Shown: positions 26,050 through 35,800 of the stretch, one piece after another | How positions within the stretch are numbered: the stretch's first letter is position 1 | Layout: every line of letters begins with the position of its first letter | Source: Dyella acidiphila | GTDB lineage: Bacteria > Pseudomonadota > Gammaproteobacteria > Xanthomonadales > Rhodanobacteraceae | Reading direction: 5' to 3' | Assembly: GCF_014863405.1 (NCBI RefSeq) | Contig: NZ_JACZZA010000011.1 | Coordinates: 124,001 to 188,000, forward strand | DNA length: 64,000 nt | The notes under the pieces: model-generated | Seen by the model: only the letters and a program-made list of their open reading frames with translations | What the model was told of the DNA's origin: nothing | Database searches by the model: none | Position numbers and translations under genes: made by a program

Positions 26050-26388
26050 GACTGTCGACGTTCCCTTCAAGAGATTGGAGGACGCCCAGTTCAAGCGGGG
26101 CAAGCAAGCCCAACAGGTCCGGGCAGACAGGCGCGGCCTTCACTAGCAACATGCCATGACGGCGCGTGAGCCGCCGACGCTTCGGCAGGCCCGCTCGCCT
26201 TCTCGGAATCGAACAACAGCAGCCGCGGCCACTACACATCACACCGCCTACGCCGGATGCGCCGGGATCCCTCTTCGCCCACCCCGGAACATCCGTTTTC
26301 GTGACAATATGCAGCTAACTATGCATATTTGTCATATAATATAACCTAGGCCTGGATCGTTCACCCTGTCAAGCATGGAAGAGTGAAA
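26050..26388. promoter_or_regulatory. Divergent promoter region of GH27 and SGNH-GH95
   Basis: The last 90 bp turn AT-rich. TGACAATATGCA (26302-26313) and TGCATATTTGTCA (26322-26334) form an inverted repeat. It is followed directly by TATAATATAACCT (26335-26347), whose TATAAT can serve the plus-strand genes. The block 26325-26347 matches 2883-2904 before the GH36 operon. The rest (26050-26290) is GC-rich without visible genes. Confidence 0.65.
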
Positions 26389-27648
26389 ATGCGGAACGTG
26401 ATCACACGCGACCTGTTGCAGTTGTGGATGACGAAACACCGCGCACGATTGCTGATGATGATCGCGCTCTCGGCAGCATCGGGCCTGTGCGCCGCGCTTG
26501 CGACGCGAGCGCCGCTTGCCGAACAACGGGTCGGCGTGTGGGCGCCGAGCGTCACCATCGGCGGTCCGTCGTTCAACGCGCAAACCCTGCGAATGACCGT
26601 GCATGCAAGCCTGGGCGGCTCGTCCCTGCGCTTGCACTTGTCCAATCTGCGCAGCAGCACACCGTTGCGTATCGGCAGCGTAAGCATTGCCTACCAGGCC
26701 AATGGCGCGACGGCTGTCGACGGCTCGCTGCACCGCGTCACCGTCGCGCATGCTGCCCATTTCACGCTGGCCGCGGGCGGCGAGGTTTTCAGCGATCCGC
26801 TGCCGATGCAGGTCGAGGCCGGCCAGAATCTGCTGGTCAGCCTCTATCTTCCCGCTCAAACCGGCGCGTCCACCTGGCATTCCGACGCCTTCGATACCAG
26901 CTATCTGAGCGATGCCGGCAGCGGCGATCGCACGGCAGATATCGATGGCGGCCGCTACACGCGCACCAGCACATCCTGGTACTACCTCTCTGGCGTGGAC
27001 GTGCTCGCCGCCAACCGCCACACCATCGTTGCCTTCGGCGATTCCATCACTGATGGCTACAACACGCCGAAAGGCGCTTACGCGCGCTGGCCCGATGATC
27101 TGGCGCACCGGCTCGCCGATGATCGTCACCCTGCTGCCGTGGTCGACGCCGGTCTCGGCGGCAACCGCGTGCTGACCGATGCCCCGAACATCTGGCAGGG
27201 CTTCAGCGCGATCAAGCGATTCGCCCACGATGCGCTCGCCGTGCCCGGAACAAACACCGTGATCCTGCTGGAAGGCATCAACGATATCGGCAACGACGCC
27301 GGCCCGAACGGCAAAGCGCTGACTGCGCAGGACCTGATCGGCGGCTATCAGAATCTGATCGGACAGGCGCATGCCGCCGGCATCCGCATCATTGGCGCAA
27401 CCATGCTGCCCGATCGCGGCGCCGGCTATGACAGCCCGTCGCGCGAAGCCATCCGGCAGGCCTGCAATCAGTGGATCCGCAGCAGCGGCGCGTTCGACGG
27501 CGTGATCGACTTCGATCAGGCCATGCGCGACCCCGCCCATCCCGACACCCTGCTCAGCCGCTACGATTCAGGCGATCACCTGCACCCGAACGCGGCAGGC
27601 ATGCAGGCCATGGCGAACGCCATCGATCTGCGCCTGCTCACCCGCTAA
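26389..27648 (+). CDS. SGNH/GDSL hydrolase, probable carbohydrate esterase
   Basis: 419 residues from ATG 26389 (GGAAGAG 5 bp upstream; a GTG at 26383 is also in frame). The N-terminus has a membrane or signal segment (LLMMIALSAASGLCAALA) and a beta-sandwich (about 45-200). The SGNH domain has all blocks: Ser219 in FGDSITDG (block I), GLGGNRV (II, oxyanion Gly), EGINDIG (III, Asn) and DHLHPNAAG (V, Asp and His). This architecture is common among enzymes that deacetylate polysaccharides. It lies 16 bp before the GH95 gene, so esterase and glycosidase probably act on the same decorated hemicellulose. A lipase role is less likely in this setting. Confidence 0.85.
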   Translation: MRNVITRDLLQLWMTKHRARLLMMIALSAASGLCAALATRAPLAEQRVGVWAPSVTIGGPSFNAQTLRMTVHASLGGSSLRLHLSNLRSSTPLRIGSVSIAYQANGATAVDGSLHRVTVAHAAHFTLAAGGEVFSDPLPMQVEAGQNLLVSLYLPAQTGASTWHSDAFDTSYLSDAGSGDRTADIDGGRYTRTSTSWYYLSGVDVLAANRHTIVAFGDSITDGYNTPKGAYARWPDDLAHRLADDRHPAAVVDAGLGGNRVLTDAPNIWQGFSAIKRFAHDALAVPGTNTVILLEGINDIGNDAGPNGKALTAQDLIGGYQNLIGQAHAAGIRIIGATMLPDRGAGYDSPSREAIRQACNQWIRSSGAFDGVIDFDQAMRDPAHPDTLLSRYDSGDHLHPNAAGMQAMANAIDLRLLTR

Positions 27649-27664
27649 GCCAAGAGAATTGCCG

Positions 27665-30085
27665 ATGAAACAACCAGCGCATCCGCGGGCAGGCGACCAC
27701 CAGCACGAGCTTGCACAAGCCTCACGCCGCCGCTTCCTGCAGATGACCGCCAGCATGGCCGCGCTCTTGCCGCTGCTGAGCATGCCCGGCTTCGCAGCCA
27801 CGACTGCGCCAGCGCAAAATCCACGCCGCATGCGCGCACCGTCGAACCAGGGCCCCACGCTGTGGTATGCCACGCCGGCTTCCGAAGCGAACGCCATCCA
27901 GGAAGCGACGCCGATCGGCAACGGCCGCATGGGCGCACTGGTCGGCGGCGATCCGGGACGGGATTTTCTCTATCTCACCGAGAGTTCCATGTGGCTCGGC
28001 GGCCGCAACGATGCGCTCGACCAGGATGGACAATTCCGTTACCAGAGCACCGATTTCGGCAGCTTCACCATGCTGGCCAAGCTGTATCTGCAGGTCAGCG
28101 GCCACGAATCGGCGCACATCAGCAACTACCGGCGCGAACTGGACCTGGCCAACGGCTACCTGCGCATTTCCTATCGCAAGGACGGCGTGCAGTATCTGCG
28201 CGAGATATTCGCCAGCCATCCGGACGACGTCATCGTCGTGCATCTCTCGCAGAGCGGCGGCGGCAGCTGGTCGGGTGCCTTGGACCTGCAAGGAACGCAC
28301 GCAGAAGCTACCCAGGTAGCGCAGGCGGGCAGCCATCTCGATGGCACATTGGGCAACGGCTTGAAGTACGCCGCCGCGATAAAGACCGTAAACCGCTCCG
28401 GTTCAGTATCGATCGAACATGGCGTGCTGCGCTTTGCCGACTGCGAGGCACTTACCATCCTGTACTGCGGCGGCACCAACTACAGCCCGGATCTCGCCAA
28501 GGGCTATCTGGATCGCGCACTGGATCCGCTGGCGCTGGCCACGCAGAAACTGGAGGCTGCCGCGGCGCTGACAGCAGATGTGCTGCTGCATACCCATATC
28601 GCCGACTACGCCACGCTATACGACCGCATGCAGGTAAAGCTCGGCGCGTCGACACCGGCACAACGCGCGCAAGATACCTGGACGCGCCTGCAGGCGCGCG
28701 CCAAGCCCGGCGCTGCGGCCGATCCCGAGTTGGAAGCGGCCTACCTGCAATTCGGGCGCTATCTCACCATCTCCGGATCGCGCGATCGGCTGCCCACCAG
28801 CCTGCAGGGTCTGTGGCTGAGCGACAACACGCCCGCATGGATGAGCGACTACCACACCGATATCAATATCCAGATGAATTACTGGCTGCCCGATCGCGCC
28901 GGCTTGCCCGGTTGTTTCGAGGCGTTGGCCAATTACTGTCTGGCGCAAGTCGAATCCTGGACCGCCATCACCCGGCAGCACTTCAACGATCCGCGCAACG
29001 GCTTCCGCAACAGCTCCGGCAAACTCGCCGGCTGGACGCTGGCCATCTCCACCAATATTTTCGGCGGCAACGGCTGGTGGTGGCATCCGGCCGGCAATGC
29101 GTGGCTGTGCAACAGCCTGTGGCAGCACTATCAATACACGCTGCAGCACGATTACCTCGCGCGCATCTATCCGCTGCTCAAGGGCGCCTGCGAATTCTGG
29201 GAAGCACGCCTGCTCACACGGCATATCGCCGATCCCGTCAGTGGAGTGACGCGCGAAGTACTGGTCGACGACAGCGACTGGTCGCCGGAACAAGGCCCCA
29301 AGGATGCCAAAGGCATTACCTACGCGCAGGAACTGGTGTGGGATCTGTTCAACAACTATCAGCAGGCAGCCGCCATCCTCGGCCTGGATGCGCCCTACCG
29401 TTCGACCATTGGCGCGTTGCAGGCGAAGTTGTATCTGCCCGCGGTTAGCAGCGAAAACGGCTGGCTGGAAGAATGGATGTCGCCGCAAAACCTGGGCGAA
29501 AGCCACCATCGCCATCTATCGCCGCTGATCGGCTTCTTTCCCGGCGACCGCATCACCCTGGAGCACAGCCCGGCTGCGCTGATCGATGGCGTGACGCATC
29601 TGCTCGAAGCACGCGGCATGACCAGCTACGGCTGGGCCTGCGCCTGGCGAGCCATATGCTGGGCGCGCCTGAAGCAGGCGGAGCGTGCCTATCAATTGGT
29701 GCTCAACAATCTCGCACCCTGGCAGCTACGCGGCAACGGCACCGCCATGAATCTGTTCGATATCTACCAGATGAGCGCACACAGCGGCATCTTCCAGATC
29801 GACGCCAACTTCGGCACACCGACGGCGATGCTGGAAATGCTGCTGTATTCGCGGCCGGATTCGATCGAGCTGCTGCCGGCCCTGCCGCAGGCCTGGGCGG
29901 CGGAAGGCGAAGTTACCGGTATCGGCGCGCGCAACGGCTTCGTGGTGGACATGCGCTGGCGCGATGGCCACATAACCCACGTCACCGTGCACAGCATCGG
30001 CGGTACTCGCACCCAGCTGAAGTTCGGCCAGCGCGTGCAGGCCATTTCGCTGCAGACCGGCCAATCCATCACGATAAAAGCATAG
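27665..30085 (+). CDS. GH95 alpha-L-fucosidase/alpha-L-galactosidase-like enzyme, Tat-exported
   Basis: 806 residues from ATG 27665. The N-terminus has a twin-arginine motif (SRRRFLQMTAS), so it is folded before export. GH95 order is complete: N-terminal beta domain (PIGNGRMGALVGG), helical barrel and C-terminal beta domain. Relative to Bifidobacterium AfcA, the acid Glu is Glu542 (WSPEQG) and the late Asp is Asp713 (IDANFG). In the NIN water-binding motif the first Asn is replaced by Asp399 (HTDIN), while Asn401 stays. The His before it, replaced by Thr in known alpha-L-galactosidases, is kept, which favours fucosidase. With GH27 and an esterase it suggests attack on xyloglucan-like side chains. 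Confidence 0.88.
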   Translation: MKQPAHPRAGDHQHELAQASRRRFLQMTASMAALLPLLSMPGFAATTAPAQNPRRMRAPSNQGPTLWYATPASEANAIQEATPIGNGRMGALVGGDPGRDFLYLTESSMWLGGRNDALDQDGQFRYQSTDFGSFTMLAKLYLQVSGHESAHISNYRRELDLANGYLRISYRKDGVQYLREIFASHPDDVIVVHLSQSGGGSWSGALDLQGTHAEATQVAQAGSHLDGTLGNGLKYAAAIKTVNRSGSVSIEHGVLRFADCEALTILYCGGTNYSPDLAKGYLDRALDPLALATQKLEAAAALTADVLLHTHIADYATLYDRMQVKLGASTPAQRAQDTWTRLQARAKPGAAADPELEAAYLQFGRYLTISGSRDRLPTSLQGLWLSDNTPAWMSDYHTDINIQMNYWLPDRAGLPGCFEALANYCLAQVESWTAITRQHFNDPRNGFRNSSGKLAGWTLAISTNIFGGNGWWWHPAGNAWLCNSLWQHYQYTLQHDYLARIYPLLKGACEFWEARLLTRHIADPVSGVTREVLVDDSDWSPEQGPKDAKGITYAQELVWDLFNNYQQAAAILGLDAPYRSTIGALQAKLYLPAVSSENGWLEEWMSPQNLGESHHRHLSPLIGFFPGDRITLEHSPAALIDGVTHLLEARGMTSYGWACAWRAICWARLKQAERAYQLVLNNLAPWQLRGNGTAMNLFDIYQMSAHSGIFQIDANFGTPTAMLEMLLYSRPDSIELLPALPQAWAAEGEVTGIGARNGFVVDMRWRDGHITHVTVHSIGGTRTQLKFGQRVQAISLQTGQSITIKA

Positions 30086-30126
30086 CCGCCCGCCCCACGC
30101 ACCCCAGGCGGCGCATCGCGACAACA

Positions 30127-30170
30127 GGCAGGCATGGCGCGCCAACCCCAAGATGGCGCGCCAGCCTGCC
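30127..30170. terminator. Convergent hairpin after GH95
   Basis: GGCAGGC plus TGGCGCGCCA (30127-30144, one bulged A) pairs with TGGCGCGCCA plus GCCTGCC (30154-30170) across a 9-base loop. It lies between the GH95 stop and the stop of the next minus-strand gene and probably ends both transcripts. Confidence 0.7.
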
Positions 30171-30181
30171 CAACAACCTTG

Positions 30182-30736
30182 TTACTGGTCGACCTTGAGC
30201 TTGTCGGCCAGGGCACCGGTTAACGGCGAGGGATCACTGCTCACCAGGCAGTTGAAGGCCTTGCCCTGGTTGAGCACCAGCACCGACGACCGCGGTGCCT
30301 TGAAGTCGAGCCCCATCAAGTACAGCACATAGGTGTTGGGCAGCGCGGCCGGACGGAAGGCGCCGAAAGCGTACTGCCCGGCAATGCCGAGCGGCGACAA
30401 GCTGATCGTCAGTATCAGCGGCTTGGTAGCCACCGGCGACGGCAGCGACGACGATGCACTCATGATCAGCGTTTTCACATCGACCGAATAACGGGTCGTC
30501 ACCGTCACGCCGAGATAGCGGGAATCAATCGACGACACCTGCTTGCGGCAAGCGGCGACATCTTCGGGCTTCTGGTCCTGCTGACCGTTCTGCAGCGTGG
30601 CGGACACATACCTCAGCTGGACCTTTGCGGTGCCGGTGACCGGTGCCGCAACCGCCGCGCCCGCATAGGACATGGCGGCCAGCGATGCCATGCCGCATGC
30701 CAGCAGATAACCCGCACGACTGATCTTGATACGCAT
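30182..30736 (-). CDS. Small secreted protein, unknown function
   Basis: 184 residues from ATG 30736, chosen because GGGGAAG is 8 bp upstream and a signal peptide follows at once (GYLLACGMASLAAMSYAGAAVAA). Earlier in-frame starts would bury it. The mature part reads VQLRYVSATLQNG, one Cys in DVAACRKQVSS, a central TTRYSVDVKTLIMSAS strand, and a second Cys in KAFNCLVSSDPS. It is probably a small periplasmic beta-rich protein with one disulphide. I know no family for it. It is a single gene between two terminators. Confidence 0.7.
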   Translation of the reverse strand: MRIKISRAGYLLACGMASLAAMSYAGAAVAAPVTGTAKVQLRYVSATLQNGQQDQKPEDVAACRKQVSSIDSRYLGVTVTTRYSVDVKTLIMSASSSLPSPVATKPLILTISLSPLGIAGQYAFGAFRPAALPNTYVLYLMGLDFKAPRSSVLVLNQGKAFNCLVSSDPSPLTGALADKLKVDQ

Positions 30737-31188
30737 AGTGGCGCTTCCCCTTGATGAATTGATGCAACGATTGGCCTTGATTTCGGCGAGATAGCCCTGC
30801 CCTACGCGCGGCCGCAGCCACACGGGAACAACAGGCATCGGCATGCCTGACGGCTATCGGGTTGCTCCAGGCAGAACAGCTGACGCGCAAGTCTCCGCGG
30901 CAGCCGAACGAGATTCGGCTGTCGGCAATAAGCACACTGAGAGACACCGGCACGCAGCCAGAGAACAAGCCAACCAGTTGAAACACCAAAAGGACGCCGA
31001 AGTGCCGGCGGCCAATACCTGATGCAATGAAGTGGCCCATCCTGGCCGACTGAAATGAATCCCTGAATTCCCCCTTGAGCACGATGACGCTATCACGTGT
31101 GAATGTGGAAATGGCGTGAAAAAAATCGCCCCAGGGATAGCTGGGGACGCTCCTCCGCCTGCCCACATCACGCTGTGCTGCGCAGACG
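30737..31188. other. Intergenic region with promoter of the small secreted gene
   Basis: 452 bp. Apart from the terminator at 31119-31146 it carries no plausible gene; open frames crossing it are shadows without ribosome sites. The promoter of the 184-residue protein should lie in its left part, but no clear -35/-10 pair is seen. Confidence 0.4.
31119..31146 (-). terminator. Rho-independent terminator of the crotonase gene
   Basis: On the minus strand CCCCAG pairs with CTGGGG (31141-31146 with 31129-31134, 6-base loop), followed by a run of seven T (31125-31119). It lies 43 bp past the stop of the crotonase gene. This is the clearest intrinsic terminator in the window. Confidence 0.85.
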
Positions 31189-32016
31189 CTATTTTTTCAG
31201 CGGCGGCAATGCATCGAAACGCGCCGCACGCTTGCCCTGCCAGCTGGCAATCGCCTCGGCCAGGTCGCCGGTATCGAAGATCGCGCTCTGCAACAAGGCC
31301 ATCTGCTGCAGCGATTCGGCGGTGCCATGGTCGCGCGCAAAGTTCATCGCTGCCTTGCTTCCCGCCACCGCCAGCGGCGATTTGGCAGCGATGTTGCGCG
31401 CCAGCTCCATGGCATGGCCGAGCAAGGCATCGGCATCCGGCAGTACGGCATTGACCAGGCCGGTCGCCAGGGCACGTTCCGCACCAAGCCGTTCGCTGGT
31501 GTAAGCCATCTGGCGCGCCACGCCCGCCGGAATCAGTTTGGGCAGGCGCTGCAGCACGCCCAGGTCGGCGGTCATGCCGATCTGGGTTTCCTGCAGGCAG
31601 AAGAACGCATCGGCACTGCATACGCGGATATCGCAGGCGACGGCCAGATCCAGGCCGCCGCCGATGCATCCGCCCTGCACGGCGCAAATCACCGGAAAAC
31701 GGGCTTTATCCAGCACGTCGAAACCATCGATCAGGCCGGCTAAAGCGCGCTGGAATCCGAAGCGCTTGCGCGGCGTGCTGGTGTCGAAATCGTCGGCAAT
31801 GCCGGCGAACACTTCCAGGTCCATGCCTGCCGAAAAATGCTTGCCGGTGGAACTGATGAGCAACACGCGCACCTCACCGCTCGCATCCAGCGATTGCACC
31901 AGCTCGCGCAGGCCGGCATAGAAAGCGAGATCCATCACATTGAGCCGATCCGGCCGGTTCAATTGCAGATGCGCAATGGCGTTGTCGATCTCAAGTCGGA
32001 AGTAGTCGGTATGCAT
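31189..32016 (-). CDS. Crotonase-family enzyme, delta3,5-delta2,4-dienoyl-CoA isomerase-like
   Basis: 275 residues from ATG 32016. It is a crotonase fold with oxyanion-hole segments GKHFSAGMDL (about 65-74) and QGGCIGGGLDLAVACDIRVCSADAFF. The following QETQIGMTADLGVLQRLPKL copies the dienoyl-CoA isomerase (ECH1) pattern: a Glu and an Asp eight residues apart, corresponding to the two acidic catalytic residues of the rat enzyme. It would move double bonds during beta-oxidation of unsaturated fatty acids. It is a single gene with its own terminator; no other beta-oxidation genes are near. General enoyl-CoA hydratase is the alternative annotation. Confidence 0.85.
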   Translation of the reverse strand: MHTDYFRLEIDNAIAHLQLNRPDRLNVMDLAFYAGLRELVQSLDASGEVRVLLISSTGKHFSAGMDLEVFAGIADDFDTSTPRKRFGFQRALAGLIDGFDVLDKARFPVICAVQGGCIGGGLDLAVACDIRVCSADAFFCLQETQIGMTADLGVLQRLPKLIPAGVARQMAYTSERLGAERALATGLVNAVLPDADALLGHAMELARNIAAKSPLAVAGSKAAMNFARDHGTAESLQQMALLQSAIFDTGDLAEAIASWQGKRAARFDALPPLKK

Positions 32017-32235
32017 GGGCTCGCTCTCAAAAGACAACAGATATCGGAAACAGCTGCGTAACTTCAACGTGGCGCGGTATTTTCCTTGAAGCACCGGCAC
32101 TTCGCCGATGCGCCATTAAAAAAAAAGACCGCATGTTCGCGCCCCCGGGCCGCCAATTCCCCTCGTTCGATGATCAATTATTTTGCGCCGCAGCGTGACT
32201 TATTGCGGCTCCGGCGCATTAATTTGCAACAGGGA

Positions 32236-32253
32236 ATTTAGATCGATCCAAAT
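32236..32253. promoter_or_regulatory. Distal palindromic operator of the second TonB receptor
   Basis: ATTTAGATCGATCCAAAT, centred on GATCGATC, is an 18-bp palindrome with one mismatch. Its reverse complement recurs, with a single change, at 32707-32724. The shape (AT flanks and a central CG dyad) is that of a LacI-family site, but it differs from the AGCGCT operator of the glucan locus. Confidence 0.65.
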
Positions 32254-32706
32254 CAGGGGTGGCTCAGATCATGCTCGCCACGGCGGGAGATCTGAATGGG
32301 CTTGGAGAGGGGCTGGAAGAACAGCAAGGGATGCGCGCGTAGGGGCGCCATCCAGGATCTTGCTGCTTGCGGTCAGTCAGGTCGAAGGGTGGGAAGCCAG
32401 CGCATGAAATCAGAAGCCGTTCGCGTTTTCGTGATGACAAACCTGCGCGCAAACTGCGTGCCCGCCCGCGTATTCAAGGGCATTGCTGCCAATGCCCAAA
32501 CCCTCCGCCGCTCGCTGGCGGATCGCTGCCATCACGGCAAGACGCACCTTCACCGCATTCGGCTTGCTCCTGCATTCCATCCCGGCCACACCGGGCCACG
32601 CAGCGGCCTCCCGCCTCAACGCCCGCACCGGGCGCTCGTCGCAACGCATCCAGAGTTTTAAAGCGTCCATCGCCGGCAGGCCTGGCGGGGCTTGCTGTCG
32701 CCGAAG

Positions 32707-32724
32707 TTTTGGATCGATCTAAAT
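32707..32724. promoter_or_regulatory. Proximal palindromic operator of the second TonB receptor
   Basis: TTTTGGATCGATCTAAAT is the inverted near-copy of the site at 32236-32253, 471 bp away and 116 bp before the receptor start. Two identical sites this far apart suggest DNA looping by a tetrameric repressor. The matching regulator gene is not in the window. Confidence 0.65.
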
Positions 32725-32839
32725 CGAGCAGAGGGAGGCATTGCCAACGCAGCAATCACGCATCCGCAGCACGTGATCAAACAGGGGAAACCGCGCCGAG
32801 GGGGCGCAAAACAAAACATAACGGGGAGATTCACCAACA

Positions 32840-35800
32840 ATGACTTACCTGTCACGCGTATCTACACGCAAGCCGCTGTACGCCGCACTCAGCCTGGCGA
32901 TCCTGTCAGCCGGCGGCTGCCTTGGAGTACCTGCGCTTGCCGTTGCCGCCCAGACAACGCCGCCCACTGCGACACAAACAGCAACACCCGCGTCCGCAAC
33001 CGATAACGCCACAGCAAAGAAGTCCGACAAGGACAAAGACAAAAACAAAGACGCGGACGGCAAGAAGCCCACTACGCTGCAGACCGTGGTGGTGTCGAGC
33101 TTCCGCCAGTCGATCGACCAGAACATGCAGGACAAGCGCGATTCGAACGCCGTGGTCGAGGTAATCAACGCGCAGAACATCTCGCAGTTTCCCGCCAAGA
33201 ACATTGCCGACGCGCTGGCGCATGTGCCGGGCGTGGTGATCAGCCGCGACGCCGGCGAAGGCAAGACGGTGAGCATCCGCGGCCTTTCGCCCGAACTGAC
33301 GCTGACCGAATTGAACGGCAACTACGTGGCCTCGGCCGATACCTCCGATGGCCTGTCGCGCTCGTTCAATTACACGCTGATGCCCTCCAACATGTTCTCG
33401 GACATCAAGCTCTACAAGAGCCAGGAAGCGCGCCTGGACGAAGGCGGCATCGGCGGCGTGGTCGATCTGCACACGCGCCGTCCGCTGGAAATGCCGGCCA
33501 ATGACGGCTTTATCTCGGTGAACGCGGCCGGCGCCGACAACAACGGCAAGACCACGCCGCAGGTGTCGGCCTTGTGGTCATGGCGCAACAAGGCGCAGAC
33601 CTTCGGCGTGCTGCTCGGCGGCACGTATCAGGATCGCCACGATACCGACGACATCGCCAATGCGTCGAGCTGGCACTGGTGGGACAACAACTGCACCTCG
33701 TTCGCCACTTGCACCTCGCCGCCGGTAAATGTGCGCGGCCAGCAATTCGGCAGTTCGGTGGAACCCAATATCGACCTGTGGCCGGGTGGCGGCGTGACCG
33801 ACCAGGCCGGCAAGAGCTATTCGGGCTATTGGATGCCGCAACAGTTCAGCACCAGCAAGTCGCAGCTGGATCTGAAGACCAAGGGCCTGCAGGCCACCTT
33901 CCAGTTCAAGCCCACCAGTAATTTTCTGCTGACCGGCAACTACTTCCGCTTCCAGCGGCAGCAGGACCAGATCACCAATACGGTGGAAATCCCCGAGTGG
34001 GGCCTGCCCACCGGCAGCTATGCGGATCAGCAAGGCAATCTGCTGGCACCCAACGGGCTGACCTTCGATCCCTCGCACACCATCGTTACCGGCGCCAGCT
34101 ACCAATTGCCGAATGCGGGCCAGGGCTGCAATTCACTGACCAATCCGGTGACCGGCGCGCAACGCCAGGCAGTGGACGTGTGCTCCTCGCAGACACCCTG
34201 GATCACCGGCAACTACTCGATCGAAAAGGCCACTTCGCAGTCGATCAATCTTGAAGGCGAGTGGGATGGCGACGGCAACCTCAGCGCCACCTTCAACGTC
34301 GGCCGCACCTGGGCCACCGGCGGCCCATCGGTGGAATTCAGCATGGCCGCCAAGCCGCGCAACTTCGTCAACGGGCAATGGGTGGACGGCAGCCAGATCA
34401 GCCAGTGGACCTTGAACAACACGCCCACGCTTACCGCTTCGCCGAATACGCTGCAGAACATGCTCACCGGCGCCGGCCAGGTCGACCTGGGTTCCACCGG
34501 CTCCAACTTCATCAATACCGATACCTCGCAGAACTTCGCGCAGGTCGACTTCACCTGGGCGTTCGATTCGAGCTGGATGCAATCGCTGCAGTTCGGCTTC
34601 AAGTACCGCGACAACCATGCTCATCAGGAAAACAACGAAGACCGCTGGTATTGCCCCGGCACCACCGAGCAGTTTCAGACCTGCGATCCGAATGCCGGCA
34701 ACCTGCCGGCGAACTTCCTGGAACCGTACCTGCTCGACGGGCATACCCCGGCGTTCAACGACAACATCTTCCCGGCGATCAATTTCCCGGCTTACTACAA
34801 CTACCTCAACCAGACCTACACCAGCGTGGTGCTGCATCACCCTGAAGACCAGTCCTTCGTCGGCGAATCGATTTCGGCGGCGTATGTGCAGGCCAACTTC
34901 GACACCGGCACGGTCCGCGGCAACGTCGGCCTGCGCTTCGTGAGCACGCTGCAGAACCTCACCGTTGCCGACGAGATCACCACCAACAACGCGGTGTATT
35001 ACCACTCGCCGCAGGGGGCCATCCTGATCTGCCCGACCACCGGCGTGAACATCGCCGGCGGCCCCTGCGCACCCGGCGATTTCGAGTACCTGCCGCAGGA
35101 GCAGGCGGTGGTGGAATCCTTTACCAACGCCTCCACCAGCAAGCGGTACAACAAGGCGCTGCCCAGCTTCAACATCGCCTGGACCCTGCCCAACGACATC
35201 GTGCTGCGCGCTGCCGGCTCGCAGGCGATGGCCCGCGCCAACTACACCGACCTGGCCCAGCTGGGCAGCCTCACCAACGACACCCAGGCCTACTACGACG
35301 ACCGCAAGCAATTCGGCGCACCCCTGCCCGGCTGGTACGGCAGCGGCGCCAATGCGGATCTCAAGCCCTTCACCGCGACCCAGTTCGACCTGGCCGGCGA
35401 GTGGTACTACGCACCGGAATCGGTGGTCGGCGTGGACCTGTTCCAGAAGACGGTGAAGAACTTCGTGGTGCCGGTCACCATCAACAACACCACGGTGGAT
35501 GTCGATGGCACGGCGACGCCGTTCATGCAATACAGCACCAATGCCAACGGCCGCTCGGGCACGTCCAAGGGTGTAGAGCTCTACACCCAGCACACCTTCC
35601 CGTTCGGTATCGGCTACATCGCCAACTACACGCTCAACAAGACCAACGAAACTTCCGTCTCGTTCGGCGACACCCAGGTCGGCAAATCGGAGCTGATCGG
35701 CAGCGCCAAGTACGCGGCCAACATTTCCTTGTTCTACGAAAAGAACGGACTGCTGCTGCGCGCCACCAGCAACTGGACGGGGCGCACCATGGAAGGGCTT

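Larger units (their letters stand above)
32017..32839. other. 823-bp upstream region of the second TonB receptor
   Basis: Besides the twin operators at 32236 and 32707, it has a run of nine A (32118-32126) and an imperfect inverted repeat around 32194-32220 (TTGCGCCGCA and TTGCGGC...GGCGC). The 450 bp between the operators are GC-rich. Their open frames (for example 32404-32661) have no good start or recognisable protein. It may be a long leader or a loop region. Confidence 0.5.

Noticed and set aside
32404-32661. Small ORF between the twin operators
   Set aside because: No ribosome site, Arg/His/Pro-rich shadow-like composition and no recognisable motif; kept only as part of the intergenic note.
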